A DNA stretch of 41,344 bases from Acidobacteriaceae bacterium (GTDB lineage Bacteria; Acidobacteriota; Terriglobia; Terriglobales; Acidobacteriaceae), in the NCBI GenBank assembly GCA_003139795.1, contig PLGM01000246.1:1-41344 (forward strand), in the 5' to 3' direction. The first letter of the stretch is position 1; every line of letters starts with the position of its first letter. The position numbers and the translations under genes were made by a program. Positions 1 to 8,111 of this stretch are shown here, one piece after another. The notes beneath the pieces are model-generated. The model was given only the letters and a program-made list of their open reading frames with translations. It had not been told where the DNA came from and ran no database searches.

Positions 1-1092
1 ACGCACGCTTCCCGAAAACTCACAATAAAGCTTCTGCAACCAGCGCCATTGTCTCTTCGGGAGGTTCATCTGCGGCTGGCTTTGCCAAGAGCGGCATCTC
101 CCAGTCACCCGAGAAAAAAATTTTCACCAGTATGGAATAGTCAAAGTTACCCCCGGCCAGAGCGAAGCTTTTCCCCTCGGTCACATGTACGGGAGCCCAT
201 GGATCTCCGATTGCCCCATTAAACTGTTTGGCTGAGATCCCTGCTGAAGCCGAGGTGCCGGATTGGGCAGAAATCTGTCCGTTCTCGTCCTTAAGGCGAA
301 CACGCCTGCAGACCTCGATGAACCATAAGTCCAGATCCCCAAGGTCAAGCTGCTTCCCTTCTTCCCAGGGAGCCGTCCAGGTCAATCCAAGGCCGCCTGC
401 TCGTGGGAATCCGTGAAACGCTTGCTCGTTCCATTGAGTTTCACGAGTGGCCAACAACACTGTGACGTCGCGGCACAACCATGGCCCAGGGCGCAAGAGG
501 TTCATCTTGGTCTGGTGCCCCGGCAATGGAGCAAGGCCGAACATCGACCGCAACGACGATCCGCCGTTCATACGTGCGATTCCGTAATTTCCGGCCCCGC
601 CATATCCTTCGCCCGTTTGCAAAGACATCAATGCCAGGACCCAATCCTGTGCTTCTGCCTTGCGCGCCACATCCTGTTTCAGATCGTGATTGCGGGAAGT
701 GATGAGAAGATCGAGCGCATATGGCGTCGAAATCTGTGTTTTGAGGGTGACCGCGGCCGGGACAGGCGGCTGCAGAAACGCCGGTTTGCTCCGATCGTCC
801 ACCACGAGGCACCACGGATCATCTTCGGGGAAGTCGGGAGTGAGTCCCCGCAAAGCCTCTGCCCATTCCTGCTCTGTCTGCGGGAGTTGGCTCGCCCCGG
901 CGCGATGCAGGGCAAGCGCAGCCAACTGAACCAGAAACATGTGCCATGCGGGAGCCTGATGCGGACGCAAAGCGGGAAAACTATCGACCTCGTCCGCGCA
1001 AGACGGGCCAGAAGACCGGGAAGGCTTACCCAACCGGCTGGCAAAACTTGAAGCAACGGCTGTGTCAAGAGGTTCCAGTTCCCCTGGCTCAT
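1..1092 (-). pseudogene. casA: Type I-E Cascade large subunit Cas8e/Cse1 (CasA), frameshifted and interrupted
   Basis: Cse1 is the large subunit of the type I-E Cascade complex, which recognises the PAM and recruits Cas3. The product shows the family's N-terminal NLLTQP segment, a SRNHDLK stretch and the GGAGNYGIARMNGG signature. Its ATG at 1092 overlaps the cas3 stop (ATGA), as expected in a cas operon. The N-terminal segment down to about position 1000 is in one frame. The rest, from ADEVDSFPALRPHQ onward, is in another, so one base is missing near 995-1003. Restoring a G gives LARDEVDSFPAL, which fits my memory of the family. A TGA at 20-22 then stops translation. The residues after it (V-F-G-K) resemble the family's RGQGK segment, so TGA may replace an Arg codon. 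The remaining C-terminal part lies off the window. As read, the gene cannot make full-length Cse1 (normally about 500 aa). Family assignment is firm; the exact lesions rest on remembered family sequence. Confidence 0.82.
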
Positions 1093-1964
1093 TCGCGCAC
1101 CTTCATCAGCCCACTTCTATCGTAAGAAAACATCATACTCCCGACGGAAAAGAGAAGCCCATTATCCAAGACTTTGGGAGTCACGCGCGTATCTGAATCG
1201 AAACCTGCCGACCAGTGTTCCGGCAAAGTAACCTCCTGAATTGTCTCTCCGAGAGGACTGGCTACCGGTTCGACTAATCTGACACGCGCGCCTTCCCCGC
1301 CCAGCCGGGTTCGGATTCTCTCCTCATCTGTTGTAAATTGAACCTCATCGAAGGGAGTCTTGAACGGAAGCAGGACGTTCCTGGCTAGACCCTGGTTTGC
1401 AATCTCTGCTCCAATCACCTGATTCGAGTAGTCGGTCCACTCCTGACCCAACTCATGGTGCAATGCTTCGATTCGTTCCGGATGCGTTGCACCTTCCACA
1501 AGCATGCGGTTCATGGCGGGCAGATTCCAGACGGGAGAATCCTCTATGAGCCTTCGAGTCAGTTCCACCATGGAGAGATCGCGATAGATGCCTTCATAGA
1601 CACCCTTGTTTTTCCATGCGCCAAGCCCATTTTCAAAGGCTGGTGCGAGGAGCGCGGCAAGGCCCTTTTCGGGGGCGAGCACAGTGCAGGACGGAACCTG
1701 AAAATCCGATGGCCGAGAGAGAGCCGCATGGCGATGCAGCCGCCCGATTCGTTGCAACAGAACATCGACGGGGCAGAGATCGGTAAGGAGGTAATCGGCG
1801 TCAATGTCCAAACTCTGTTCGAGCGTCTGCGTTCCGATGACAAGAACTCCGCCATCCTTCCGGAGCTTGGGCGAAAGAGCTTGCTCTACTGCTCGGTCGA
1901 GCAGCCGGCGGTCTTCTGGCTCAAAGCGTCCATGGTGCAGAGCAGGGCCGTCTTGCACGGTTAA
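1089..1964 (-). pseudogene. cas3: Cas3 C-terminal helicase fragment (type I-E), 5'-truncated
   Basis: Cas3 is the HD nuclease-helicase that degrades target DNA in type I CRISPR-Cas systems. Only the second RecA-like domain and the C-terminal domain remain, about 290 residues of a protein usually 800-900 long. Visible motifs are ALHHGRF, then TQTLEQSLDIDAD with LLTDLCPVDVLLQRIGRLHRH, which contains the SF2 motif VI arginines. The HD domain, Walker A and DExH box are all absent. Cas3-like sequence extends upstream to about 1965 (RLTVQDG), and an in-frame stop follows at 1971-1973. There is no good start codon or ribosome site; the GTG at 1958 is only the first possible initiator. The breakpoint coincides with an inverted-repeat sequence at 1966. 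The gene overlaps cas8e by ATGA, so the original cas3-cse1 order is preserved. It is almost certainly non-functional for interference. Confidence 0.88.
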
Positions 1965-1965
1965 C

Positions 1966-2188
1966 CTGAATTATCACCTAGAAGGGCTCCACACGACACT
2001 GACGGGTACGGGAGCGGCCAACCCCGAGACTCTCGCCAGGAACGCTCCGATGTGGTACAGTCTCGAAGCGAGCCGACCGGGTAGGATCAGGCTGTCGCAT
2101 GGTACCGGAAGGCAGCGGAGAGTGGAGATGCTACGGCGCAATTCGTACTCGCATGGAAAAACTTCGAGGGTCTTGGTGAATGATTCAG
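1966..2188. mobile_element. IS remnant or MITE-like element with imperfect terminal inverted repeats
   Basis: The left end reads CTGAATTATCACC (1966-1978). The right end reads GGTGAATGATTCAG (2175-2188), whose reverse complement is CTGAATCATTCACC. The two ends differ by one substitution and one inserted base, and similarity continues weakly inward. Cas3 similarity stops exactly at the left end. No transposase reading frame or recognisable protein lies inside, so this would be a MITE or an internally deleted IS. No target-site duplication is seen, which would fit a deletion that removed the other cas3 half. The termini remind me loosely of IS1380-type ends, but this is unverified. This stretch and the approximately 70 bp up to nth hold no other recognised feature. 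Confidence 0.5.
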
Positions 2189-2259
2189 ACTATTGATTGT
2201 TTTCCAGGCCGGAACCACCAGTGCAATAGAAAGCTAGGCGCAACCCCTGGCAAAATTCC

Positions 2260-2955
2260 ATGAAAAAAAACACCAAAGCAAGCACAGTAAAAAAGTCCGC
2301 GCAACGCGGTGGCCTCGCCCCCGACCGCATCGACGCCATCCTCAAAGCCCTCGACGAGGCCTATCCTGCCGCCCGGTGCGCCCTCACCCACAGCTCACCC
2401 TGGGAGCTTTTGGTAGCCACCATCCTCTCCGCCCAATGTACAGACGCCCGCGTCAACATGGTCACCCCGGAGCTCTTCCGCCGCTTCCCCACCCCAGCCC
2501 CGATGGCCAAGGCAACCCTTCCTGAACTCGAAGCCCTCATCCGCACCACCGGCTTCTTCCACAACAAGGCCAAATCCATCCAGGGCGCGGCCCGCAAAAT
2601 CGTCGCCGAATTCGGCGGCCAGGTCCCCCAAACCCTCGCCGAGCTCACAACCATCCCCGGCGCGGCCCGCAAAACCGCCAACGTCGTCCTCGGCGTCTCG
2701 TTCGGCAAAGCCGAAGGCGTAGTCGTCGACACCCATGTCTTCCGCATCGCCCGCCGCCTCGGGCTCGCCAAGGGCGACACACCCCAGAAAGTCGAGCAGG
2801 AGCTGATGCGCATCCTCCCTCAAAGTCGCTGGATCGACTTCTCCCACCAGCTCATCCACCACGGCCGTCAGATCTGCGATGCCCGAAAACCCAAATGCGA
2901 CCGCTGCAACCTCGAGCAGCTCTGCCACTCCAAGGACAAAACCTGGCAGTCGTAG
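2260..2955 (+). CDS. nth: Endonuclease III (DNA glycosylase/AP lyase)
   Basis: Nth removes oxidised pyrimidines from DNA and nicks the resulting abasic site by beta-elimination in base excision repair. The 231-aa product carries the helix-hairpin-helix segment IPGAARKTANVV, with the catalytic Lys in RKTA, and the catalytic Asp in VVVDTHVFR. A C-terminal [4Fe-4S] cluster motif is present (C-X6-C-X2-C-X5-C, from CDARKPKC to LEQLC). Length matches the family plus a short Lys-rich N-terminal extension. The usual hairpin GVG is GAA here, a mild deviation that leaves the catalytic pair intact. Start is the ATG at 2260, after a weak upstream ribosome site. Codons 2-4 lie in an A8 tract (2263-2270), which could slip. 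The gene stands alone between the CRISPR remnant and the convergent haem operon. Confidence 0.95.
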   Translation: MKKNTKASTVKKSAQRGGLAPDRIDAILKALDEAYPAARCALTHSSPWELLVATILSAQCTDARVNMVTPELFRRFPTPAPMAKATLPELEALIRTTGFFHNKAKSIQGAARKIVAEFGGQVPQTLAELTTIPGAARKTANVVLGVSFGKAEGVVVDTHVFRIARRLGLAKGDTPQKVEQELMRILPQSRWIDFSHQLIHHGRQICDARKPKCDRCNLEQLCHSKDKTWQS

Positions 2956-3144
2956 CAGAATGGCGCCCAAATTGAGGCAAAAAGACCCTATTCGCGGGGA
3001 TTAGCGCGAAGTTCTCCCACTTTTCGTCCGCTCCTGACCGGACGTTCCATCTTTTTCTGTTCCCGCGCAGACCTACGAATTCGCATTTCGGCAAGAAAAG
3101 GGCTGCTTTGTCGGGCTGGAAGCCTACGGTTTTTCTCTCCCGGC

Positions 3145-3921
3145 TTAGCCCGGCAGCGCCCGCACCACAGCACTGATCAGCCCCGGAAGGTCAGAAGGGC
3201 TCGCTTCAACGGCGGGCTCCCAACCGAGTTCCCGCAAGGTCTGGCTGGTAATCGGTCCAATCGAAACAGCAGGAACCCCCGCAAACGGCCACGCGACCCC
3301 AGCCTGTCGCGCCGCCTCGGCCAGATGCGTCACGCTCGACGAACTGGTGAACGTCGCCGCATCAATCCCCTCCGCCAGCGCCCTGCGAAGCTGATCCGGC
3401 GCCGCCTCCGGCAAAACATTGCGGTAAGCATCCACCACATCCACAGCAGCGCCCGCCGCCCGCAGCGCATCCGGGATCACATCCCGCGCCACCTCAGCCC
3501 GCGCCAGCAGAATCTTCCGCCCGGCAGCCCTACCCGTTAGCCCCTGGACCAAACTTTCGGCCACGTATGATTCTGGAACAAAAGTAACTTGAAATCCGGC
3601 TTTCCGCGCCGCAATCGCCGTCGCTTCCCCCACCGCAGCAGCCTTCAGCGAGGAGGGCTGCGCCAGCGCAATCCCCAACTCCGCCGCACGCTCGGCAAGC
3701 GCCCGAACCGTGTTGGCGCTGGTCAAAATCAGCCAATCGTAGTCATCAAGTTGCCGGAGAGCCGCCTCCAGCGGCCCAAAGCTCTGAGGAGGCCGAATCT
3801 CCAGCACCGGGACCTCGACCGGCTCAGCCCCCAGCGCGCGAAGCCCTTCGCTTAGCTTTCCGGCCTGGTGCGCCGAGCGGGTCACCAGAACCCGCCGCCC
3901 CGCCAAGGGCAGCAAATTCAT
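3145..3921 (-). CDS. hemD: Uroporphyrinogen-III synthase
   Basis: HemD cyclises hydroxymethylbilane to uroporphyrinogen III with inversion of ring D, the fourth step from glutamyl-tRNA toward haem. The 258-aa length is normal. The N-terminus (RRVLVTRSAHQAGKLSEGL) and the two-lobed pattern with the late TFTSSSSVTHLAE segment are typical of this poorly conserved family. Position as last gene of the hemA-hemC-hemD order is the strongest support. Its ATG overlaps the hemC stop by ATGA at 3918-3921, so translation is probably coupled. No clear Rho-independent terminator follows the stop. The 190-bp gap to convergent nth holds nothing I recognise. Confidence 0.92.
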   Translation of the reverse strand: MNLLPLAGRRVLVTRSAHQAGKLSEGLRALGAEPVEVPVLEIRPPQSFGPLEAALRQLDDYDWLILTSANTVRALAERAAELGIALAQPSSLKAAAVGEATAIAARKAGFQVTFVPESYVAESLVQGLTGRAAGRKILLARAEVARDVIPDALRAAGAAVDVVDAYRNVLPEAAPDQLRRALAEGIDAATFTSSSSVTHLAEAARQAGVAWPFAGVPAVSIGPITSQTLRELGWEPAVEASPSDLPGLISAVVRALPG

Positions 3922-4871
3922 CGCGATACCCTGCCCGCTGCCTCAAGCAGCGGCCCCGCTCCCGCCTCGATCAGCATCTGCGCCGCCAGCCGTCCCAGCG
4001 CCTCCGCATCGGAATCGCCCCGAGGCGCACGATGAAAGATGCGTACCGCCGACCCCGTCTCAGGCGCAGCCACAACGGCAAATATCTCGTCCCACAAACC
4101 TTCCCCGTCGTCAACCGCTTCTTCCACCCCCGCTCGGCAGTGAATCCCGATCGGCACCTGGCACCCTCCGCCCAAAGCCGCCAGGGCAGCCCGCTCAGCC
4201 GTCACCGCAAACCGCGTCGCCGCATCGTCCAGGAACGCAACCGCCGCAATCGTAGCCGCATCGTCCTTCCGCGTCTCGATCCCCAGCGATCCCTGCCCCG
4301 CCGCCGAGCAAAAATCCTTCGGCTCCAGCCGCTCCCGCACCCACTCCGTCTTCTCGAGGCGATCGAGCCCCGCCGCGGCCAGCAGAATCGCATCCACCTG
4401 CCCCTCGGCCAGCTTGCGCAGCCGCGTGTCCACATTCCCGCGAAATTCCACCGCCTCAATATCCGGCCGGAGCGCCTTCAACTGCGCCCGCCGCCGCTGG
4501 CTGCTGGTGCCCACCCGCGCGCCTCGCGGCAAATCCGCCAGCCTCGCATATTTCACCGACACAAACACGTCCCTCGGATCGACCCTCTTGGGCGTTGCGG
4601 CCAGCGCAAAAGGTTCCGGCAGCTCGGTGGGCAAATCCTTCAAAGAGTGCACCGCCAGGTCGACTCTTCCCTCGGCCAGCGCCTCCTCAATTTCCTTCGT
4701 AAACATCCCCTTCGACCCCACCTGCGCAAATGTGACCTCCTGCAGCCGGTCGCCGGTCGTTTTGATGATCTCGATCGCGACATTGTGCCCCTCGGCGCGG
4801 AGCAGCCCCGCAATGTGGTGAGCCTGCCAAAGAGCCAGTTGCGAACCACGGCTTCCAATGCGCAGCTTCAT
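3918..4871 (-). CDS. hemC: Porphobilinogen deaminase (hydroxymethylbilane synthase)
   Basis: HemC polymerises four porphobilinogen molecules into hydroxymethylbilane, using a covalently bound dipyrromethane cofactor in the cytoplasm. The start KLRIGSRGSQLALWQA, the HSLKDLPTELP motif, and GTSSQRRRAQL are all characteristic. The cofactor-binding Cys sits in LGGGCQVPIG. At 317 aa the protein is full length. It overlaps both neighbours by four bases (hemA stop at 4868-4870, hemD start at 3921), so hemA, hemC and hemD should be made from one message in matched amounts. No irregularity was seen. Confidence 0.97.
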   Translation of the reverse strand: MKLRIGSRGSQLALWQAHHIAGLLRAEGHNVAIEIIKTTGDRLQEVTFAQVGSKGMFTKEIEEALAEGRVDLAVHSLKDLPTELPEPFALAATPKRVDPRDVFVSVKYARLADLPRGARVGTSSQRRRAQLKALRPDIEAVEFRGNVDTRLRKLAEGQVDAILLAAAGLDRLEKTEWVRERLEPKDFCSAAGQGSLGIETRKDDAATIAAVAFLDDAATRFAVTAERAALAALGGGCQVPIGIHCRAGVEEAVDDGEGLWDEIFAVVAAPETGSAVRIFHRAPRGDSDAEALGRLAAQMLIEAGAGPLLEAAGRVSR

Positions 4872-6232
4872 GGGCGGGTCTCCGCACTGGCTTCGCTCAC
4901 GGTCGCGCCCTCGGCGTTCTCACCGTTTTTCGGTCCGGCGCCGCTCGCCAAAACCGCCCGCTCCGCCTCCCGATCCGCGCCAGCAGACACCTGCCACGCC
5001 TCGCACAGCGCGTCCAGCCGCACCTGGTTGCCCTCCCGCGCCGCCTGCTTCAGCGCCTGCATCGGCGGATGAAGAAATTTGTTCACCAGCCCACGGCTCA
5101 GCGCCTCCACGGCGGCCACTTGCTCCGCGCTCAGCGTCCCCAGCCGCGCCTGCACCCGCTTCAGCTCCGCCAGACGAATCTCTTCCGCCTGCCGCTGCAG
5201 CGCCACAATCGCCGGAGCCACATTCACCGTCCGCTGCCGCTCGTGGAACCGCTCCACCTCGCCGGCGATCAGCGTCTCGGCGTCGCTGGCCTCGCGGCTC
5301 CGTTCCGCCAAATGCGCCGCGGCCACCGCCTGCAGGTCGTCGATGTCGTAAACAAAGATGCCCTCCAGCTTCCCCATCGCCGGGTCCACGTCCCGAGGCA
5401 CGGCAATATCGATGAAGAACATGGGCCGGTTGCGGCGGCGATGCAGAAATGCCTGCCCATGCTCGCGCCGGAAGATCGGATGCGGCGCCCCCGTCGAACT
5501 GATCACGATGTCCGCCTCGCTGGCTGCCTCGTAGAGCTGCTCAAACGGAATCACGCGCCCCTGAAACTCCTCGGCCATCCGCCGCGCCCGATCCTGGGTC
5601 CGGTTGCTTACCAGGATCGCCCCAGCTCCCTGCTGCACCAGGTGCCGCGCTGCCAGCTCACTCATCTTGCCCGCGCCCACCAGGAAAACAGTCCGCCCCT
5701 GTAGCGATCCAAATATTTGTTTCGCCAGATCCACGGCCACCGAGGCGATCGACACCGAGCTTGACCCAATCTCCGTCTCCGACCGCACCTTCTTGGCGGC
5801 GGCAAAGGCGCTCTGCAGCAGATGTTCCAGTTGCCCCGCCACAGTGCCAGACGCCCGCGCCACGGCAAAGGCCTCTTTCACCTGCCCCAGAATCTGCGGT
5901 TCGCCGACTACCATCGAGTCGAGGCTCGCGGCTACGCGGAAGACGTGTTGTACCGCGTCACGGTCCCTTTTTTTGTAGATATGGGACTCTAGAAGAGCAC
6001 GTTCCAGTCCAAAGTGCCGGGGCAAAAAGTCGACCAGATCGGTCCCAGGTCCCTCGACGGCCGCCAGCAGCTCCACGCGGTTGCAGGTGGAGACAATCAT
6101 GCACTCCAAAACGCCCGGCATCGCGGCCAGCGCCCGCGTCGTCTCCGGCAACTCCTCGCGGCTGATGGCGATCCGCTCCCGCAGCTCGATCGGCGCGGTC
6201 TTGTAGTTCACTCCAATGAGGGTCAGAGTCAT
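4868..6232 (-). CDS. hemA: Glutamyl-tRNA reductase
   Basis: HemA reduces glutamyl-tRNA(Glu) to glutamate-1-semialdehyde with NADPH. It is the first committed and usually rate-controlling step of C5 haem synthesis. I chose the ATG at 6232 because it begins with the family N-terminus (TLTLIGVNYKTAPIELRER) and overlaps the ccsA-like stop by ATGA. An open frame continues upstream to 6277 without family similarity. The catalytic Cys lies in MIVSTCNRVE, and the Rossmann segment VFLVGAGKMSELAARHL binds NADPH. The C-terminal helical dimerisation region is complete. The product is 454 aa, slightly longer than average because of a charged C-terminal tail after about residue 430. The partner aminomutase hemL is not in this window. 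Confidence 0.96.
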   Translation of the reverse strand: MTLTLIGVNYKTAPIELRERIAISREELPETTRALAAMPGVLECMIVSTCNRVELLAAVEGPGTDLVDFLPRHFGLERALLESHIYKKRDRDAVQHVFRVAASLDSMVVGEPQILGQVKEAFAVARASGTVAGQLEHLLQSAFAAAKKVRSETEIGSSSVSIASVAVDLAKQIFGSLQGRTVFLVGAGKMSELAARHLVQQGAGAILVSNRTQDRARRMAEEFQGRVIPFEQLYEAASEADIVISSTGAPHPIFRREHGQAFLHRRRNRPMFFIDIAVPRDVDPAMGKLEGIFVYDIDDLQAVAAAHLAERSREASDAETLIAGEVERFHERQRTVNVAPAIVALQRQAEEIRLAELKRVQARLGTLSAEQVAAVEALSRGLVNKFLHPPMQALKQAAREGNQVRLDALCEAWQVSAGADREAERAVLASGAGPKNGENAEGATVSEASAETRP

Positions 6233-7065
6233 GGGGCACCGTACCTGTGTACGTGGCTGAACAGGTTGGCGGTCCACACCACCACCATCACCGCAAACAC
6301 CGCGCCGGAAAGATACGCCGCCCGGCGTCCCCGCAGCCCGGCCGTCCGCCTGACCAGCAGCAGCAGCACATAGATCACCCAGCTCGCAAAGGCCGCAATG
6401 ATCTTAGGATCAAGAAAATACGCCGCCCCCAGGGGCGTCTCCTGGGCCAGGACCGACCCGATCACCAGGCCCACCGTCATGCAGGGAAAGCCGAATTCCA
6501 GCGTGGCCTCGGCAATCCGCTCCAGCGTGTCCAATGGCGGCAGCCAGTCAAACGGCGCCCACCAGGAGTGCTCGCCCAGCTTGGGCTTGCTCTTGATGCG
6601 CCGCTCCTGAACCAGGTAAAGCACGCTGGCCAGCAGGCTGAACCCCAGCGCCACATAGGCCAGCAACAGCGCCGCAATGTGGGCTACCAGCCAGCTCAGA
6701 CGCACTCCCTGGGAGGGAAACGTATAGCGATCCGGCCCCAGCGCGGGCACGAACACCAGGAAGAATGTCACCGGCAAGGCAAACAAACCAAGCGAGATAG
6801 CGTCGTAGAGCCACCACACCAGGAAGAACACCGACGCCACCGCCAGCCCCAGCAGCGACTGCACCTCGCGGACCCCGACCGGCACCCAGCTATGCGCCTG
6901 CACCAGCATCTCCACCGCCGAAACAAAGTGGAAGAACAGCGCCATTCCGCCCAGGTGGACGCACCACCTCCGCCACCGCGCCGCTCCATACAGCACGGCC
7001 GGAAAAACGGCGACACTTGCCGCCGCATACAGAACAGCCGCAACTCGAAGCCAGAGCAGGTACAT
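6229..7065 (-). CDS. CcsA/HemX-like membrane protein (cytochrome c assembly family)
   Basis: This is a polytopic membrane protein with about eight hydrophobic segments, of the family that contains CcsA/ResC, CcmC and HemX. CcsA and CcmC move haem for cytochrome c maturation. HemX next to hemA is reported to influence HemA level in other bacteria. The tryptophan-rich WWD core is degenerate here (DPKIIAAFASWVIYVLLLL in the usual WGWDPKE position), which suits HemX better than a true CcsA. Candidate axial His residues sit in VAHIAALLLAYVALG and near the C-terminus (LFSHVHRYG). I chose the ATG at 7065, preceded by GGTGAAGA. ATG 7080 and a TTG at 7113 are possible, but the -10 box at 7097-7102 lies inside the longest version. 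It heads the haem operon and overlaps hemA by ATGA. Confidence 0.85.
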   Translation of the reverse strand: MYLLWLRVAAVLYAAASVAVFPAVLYGAARWRRWCVHLGGMALFFHFVSAVEMLVQAHSWVPVGVREVQSLLGLAVASVFFLVWWLYDAISLGLFALPVTFFLVFVPALGPDRYTFPSQGVRLSWLVAHIAALLLAYVALGFSLLASVLYLVQERRIKSKPKLGEHSWWAPFDWLPPLDTLERIAEATLEFGFPCMTVGLVIGSVLAQETPLGAAYFLDPKIIAAFASWVIYVLLLLVRRTAGLRGRRAAYLSGAVFAVMVVVWTANLFSHVHRYGAP

Positions 7066-7096
7066 ATCGATCTTCACCATAAAGGCGTAACTGCTT

Positions 7097-7118
7097 AGTA
7101 TACTGTGATGCAAATCAC
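7097..7118 (-). promoter_or_regulatory. Promoter -10 with adjacent GTGAT-N4-ATCAC palindrome upstream of the haem operon
   Basis: On the minus strand a TATACT hexamer (7097-7102) lies about 30 bases before the chosen ccsA-like start. Two bases upstream of it is a perfect palindrome GTGATGCAAATCAC (7105-7118, plus-strand reading). Its 5-4-5 geometry and half-site resemble CRP/FNR-family sites (TTGAT-N4-ATCAA for FNR) with the outer base changed. Centred roughly 21 bases before the likely transcription start, it would overlap the promoter spacer and so would more naturally repress than activate. No good -35 is visible. The regulator is unknown. Confidence 0.45.
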
Positions 7119-7435
7119 CAAATGGGATGACCGGAGGCTATTAGCCAAGCGAAAAAGATGACCACCTGCAGGTCTCAAAAAGGGGTGAACCTCATCAAAA
7201 ATAAGGAATATAGGCTTCAGGGCAGACGGAAAAATGAGATAAGTAGGCCTGTGCGCCGCCGAATGGTATGAAAACTATTCGAATTTCGCCCATTTCAGGC
7301 TGTTTTTCGTGCATTTTGCGGCGATCATTAGGCTGATTTGAAGCCGGGCTTCCGCGCTATCCGCGCTCCGCGCCGGCGGAGACCGAGCGAGGCCGGGCCG
7401 GCTGTTCCTCCCGGCGGGCGCAGGTCTTGTTGCAG

Positions 7436-7605
7436 CTAGGTCTCTCTGACCGCATGATCTTGTGCGTTGCGACGGAGTACCGTTGTATCCCACCCCAGGC
7501 GCAAAAAGTCGCCGCGGCGACACGCGCTGCCCCGACCCTGAGGATACCCCGGCACCCAGGTGGGGCACCCAATTCTGGTGCAACATCATTTGGTCAGAGA
7601 CCTAG
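7436..7605. repeat. Small element bounded by inverted repeats (MITE/REP-like)
   Basis: The left arm CTAGGTCTCTCTGACC (7436-7451) and the right arm GGTCAGAGACCTAG (7592-7605) are inverted copies that differ only by a two-base CT insertion. Similarity continues inward (ATGAT and TTG shared after the arms). The interior carries a perfect 14-bp palindrome at 7508-7521 and two close GGCACCCA copies near 7550-7570. No gene is inside. The right arm supplies the stop codon of the neighbouring minus-strand gene. The rest of the 7119-7601 gap (AT-richer 7119-7330, then GC-rich 7340-7435) shows no gene or RNA that I recognise. Confidence 0.45.
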
Positions 7606-8111
7606 AGCGCGCCTTTCAGCACCTCAAGCCCGGCTCTTGAGACCTCAACATCGTCCTCCGACTTGCCGCCGCTGAAGGCCACAATCACGTAGCCGGTCCT
7701 GGTCCGGGCAATCACGCCGCCCTGCCAGCCGAATTCGCCGGTCATCGGCGGCCGGGTCGCGGTCCCGCTGTCTTTGAGCGTATCGGCCATCTCCGCCGCC
7801 TTGGCGTAAGCGATCGCCAGCAGGTTGTTGCCCTTCTCGGTGGCCGTAGGAGCATCCTTCATCCGCCCCACGACCGCCATCTTTGAGGCCCACTCCTGAA
7901 TGCTGTCGCCCTGGGCATAATTGACGACCGCTACTCCGGTCACCTTCAGCTCGGCGGCGCGCTTCTTCATGGCCTCGAGCGCAGCCGTGGCCAGGGCATC
8001 AAACTTCTTCGTGCTGACAGGTTTGGGGGCATTTGCCGCGCGAGCGTATCCCTCTCCAGCGGCGAGGCTCACCGCGAGAAGCATCGCTGATACAAGCAGG
8101 TGTTTCTTCAT
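7602..8111 (-). CDS. Secreted GlcG/HbpS-like (haem-degrading domain) protein
   Basis: The start is the ATG at 8111, preceded by a GGAGAGA ribosome site. An open frame runs upstream to 8249 but is not supported. The 169-aa product begins with a Sec signal peptide (KKHLLVSAMLLAVSLAAG, cleavage near ARA-AN). The rest resembles the GlcG/HbpS fold (Pfam Haem_degrading): a long helix, VTGVAVVNYAQGD, an AYAKAAEMADTLKDSG helix, and a closing strand pair GVIARTRTGYVIVAFSGG. Proteins of this family bind haem, cobalamin or small ligands, often in the periplasm, and no catalytic residues can be assigned. The nearby haem operon is a suggestive but weak link. The stop codon lies in an inverted-repeat arm. 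Confidence 0.6.
   Translation of the reverse strand: MKKHLLVSAMLLAVSLAAGEGYARAANAPKPVSTKKFDALATAALEAMKKRAAELKVTGVAVVNYAQGDSIQEWASKMAVVGRMKDAPTATEKGNNLLAIAYAKAAEMADTLKDSGTATRPPMTGEFGWQGGVIARTRTGYVIVAFSGGKSEDDVEVSRAGLEVLKGAL

Noticed and set aside
413..1051. Long plus-strand open frame opposite cas8e
   Set aside because: It mirrors the minus-strand cas8e and has no family features or ribosome site.
1966..2188. Group II intron or tRNA in the region between cas3 and nth
   Set aside because: I looked for domain V-like and cloverleaf patterns and found neither; the inverted ends fit an IS remnant better.
1804..2196. Plus-strand frame of 130 codons over the cas3 remnant and the inverted-repeat element
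   Set aside because: Its first part is antisense to cas3 and the rest matches nothing I recognise; probably chance.
7275..7589. Minus-strand frame of 104 codons in the hem/GlcG intergenic region
   Set aside because: Composition is Arg/Pro/Ser-rich as expected of GC-rich non-coding DNA, and it runs through the inverted-repeat element.
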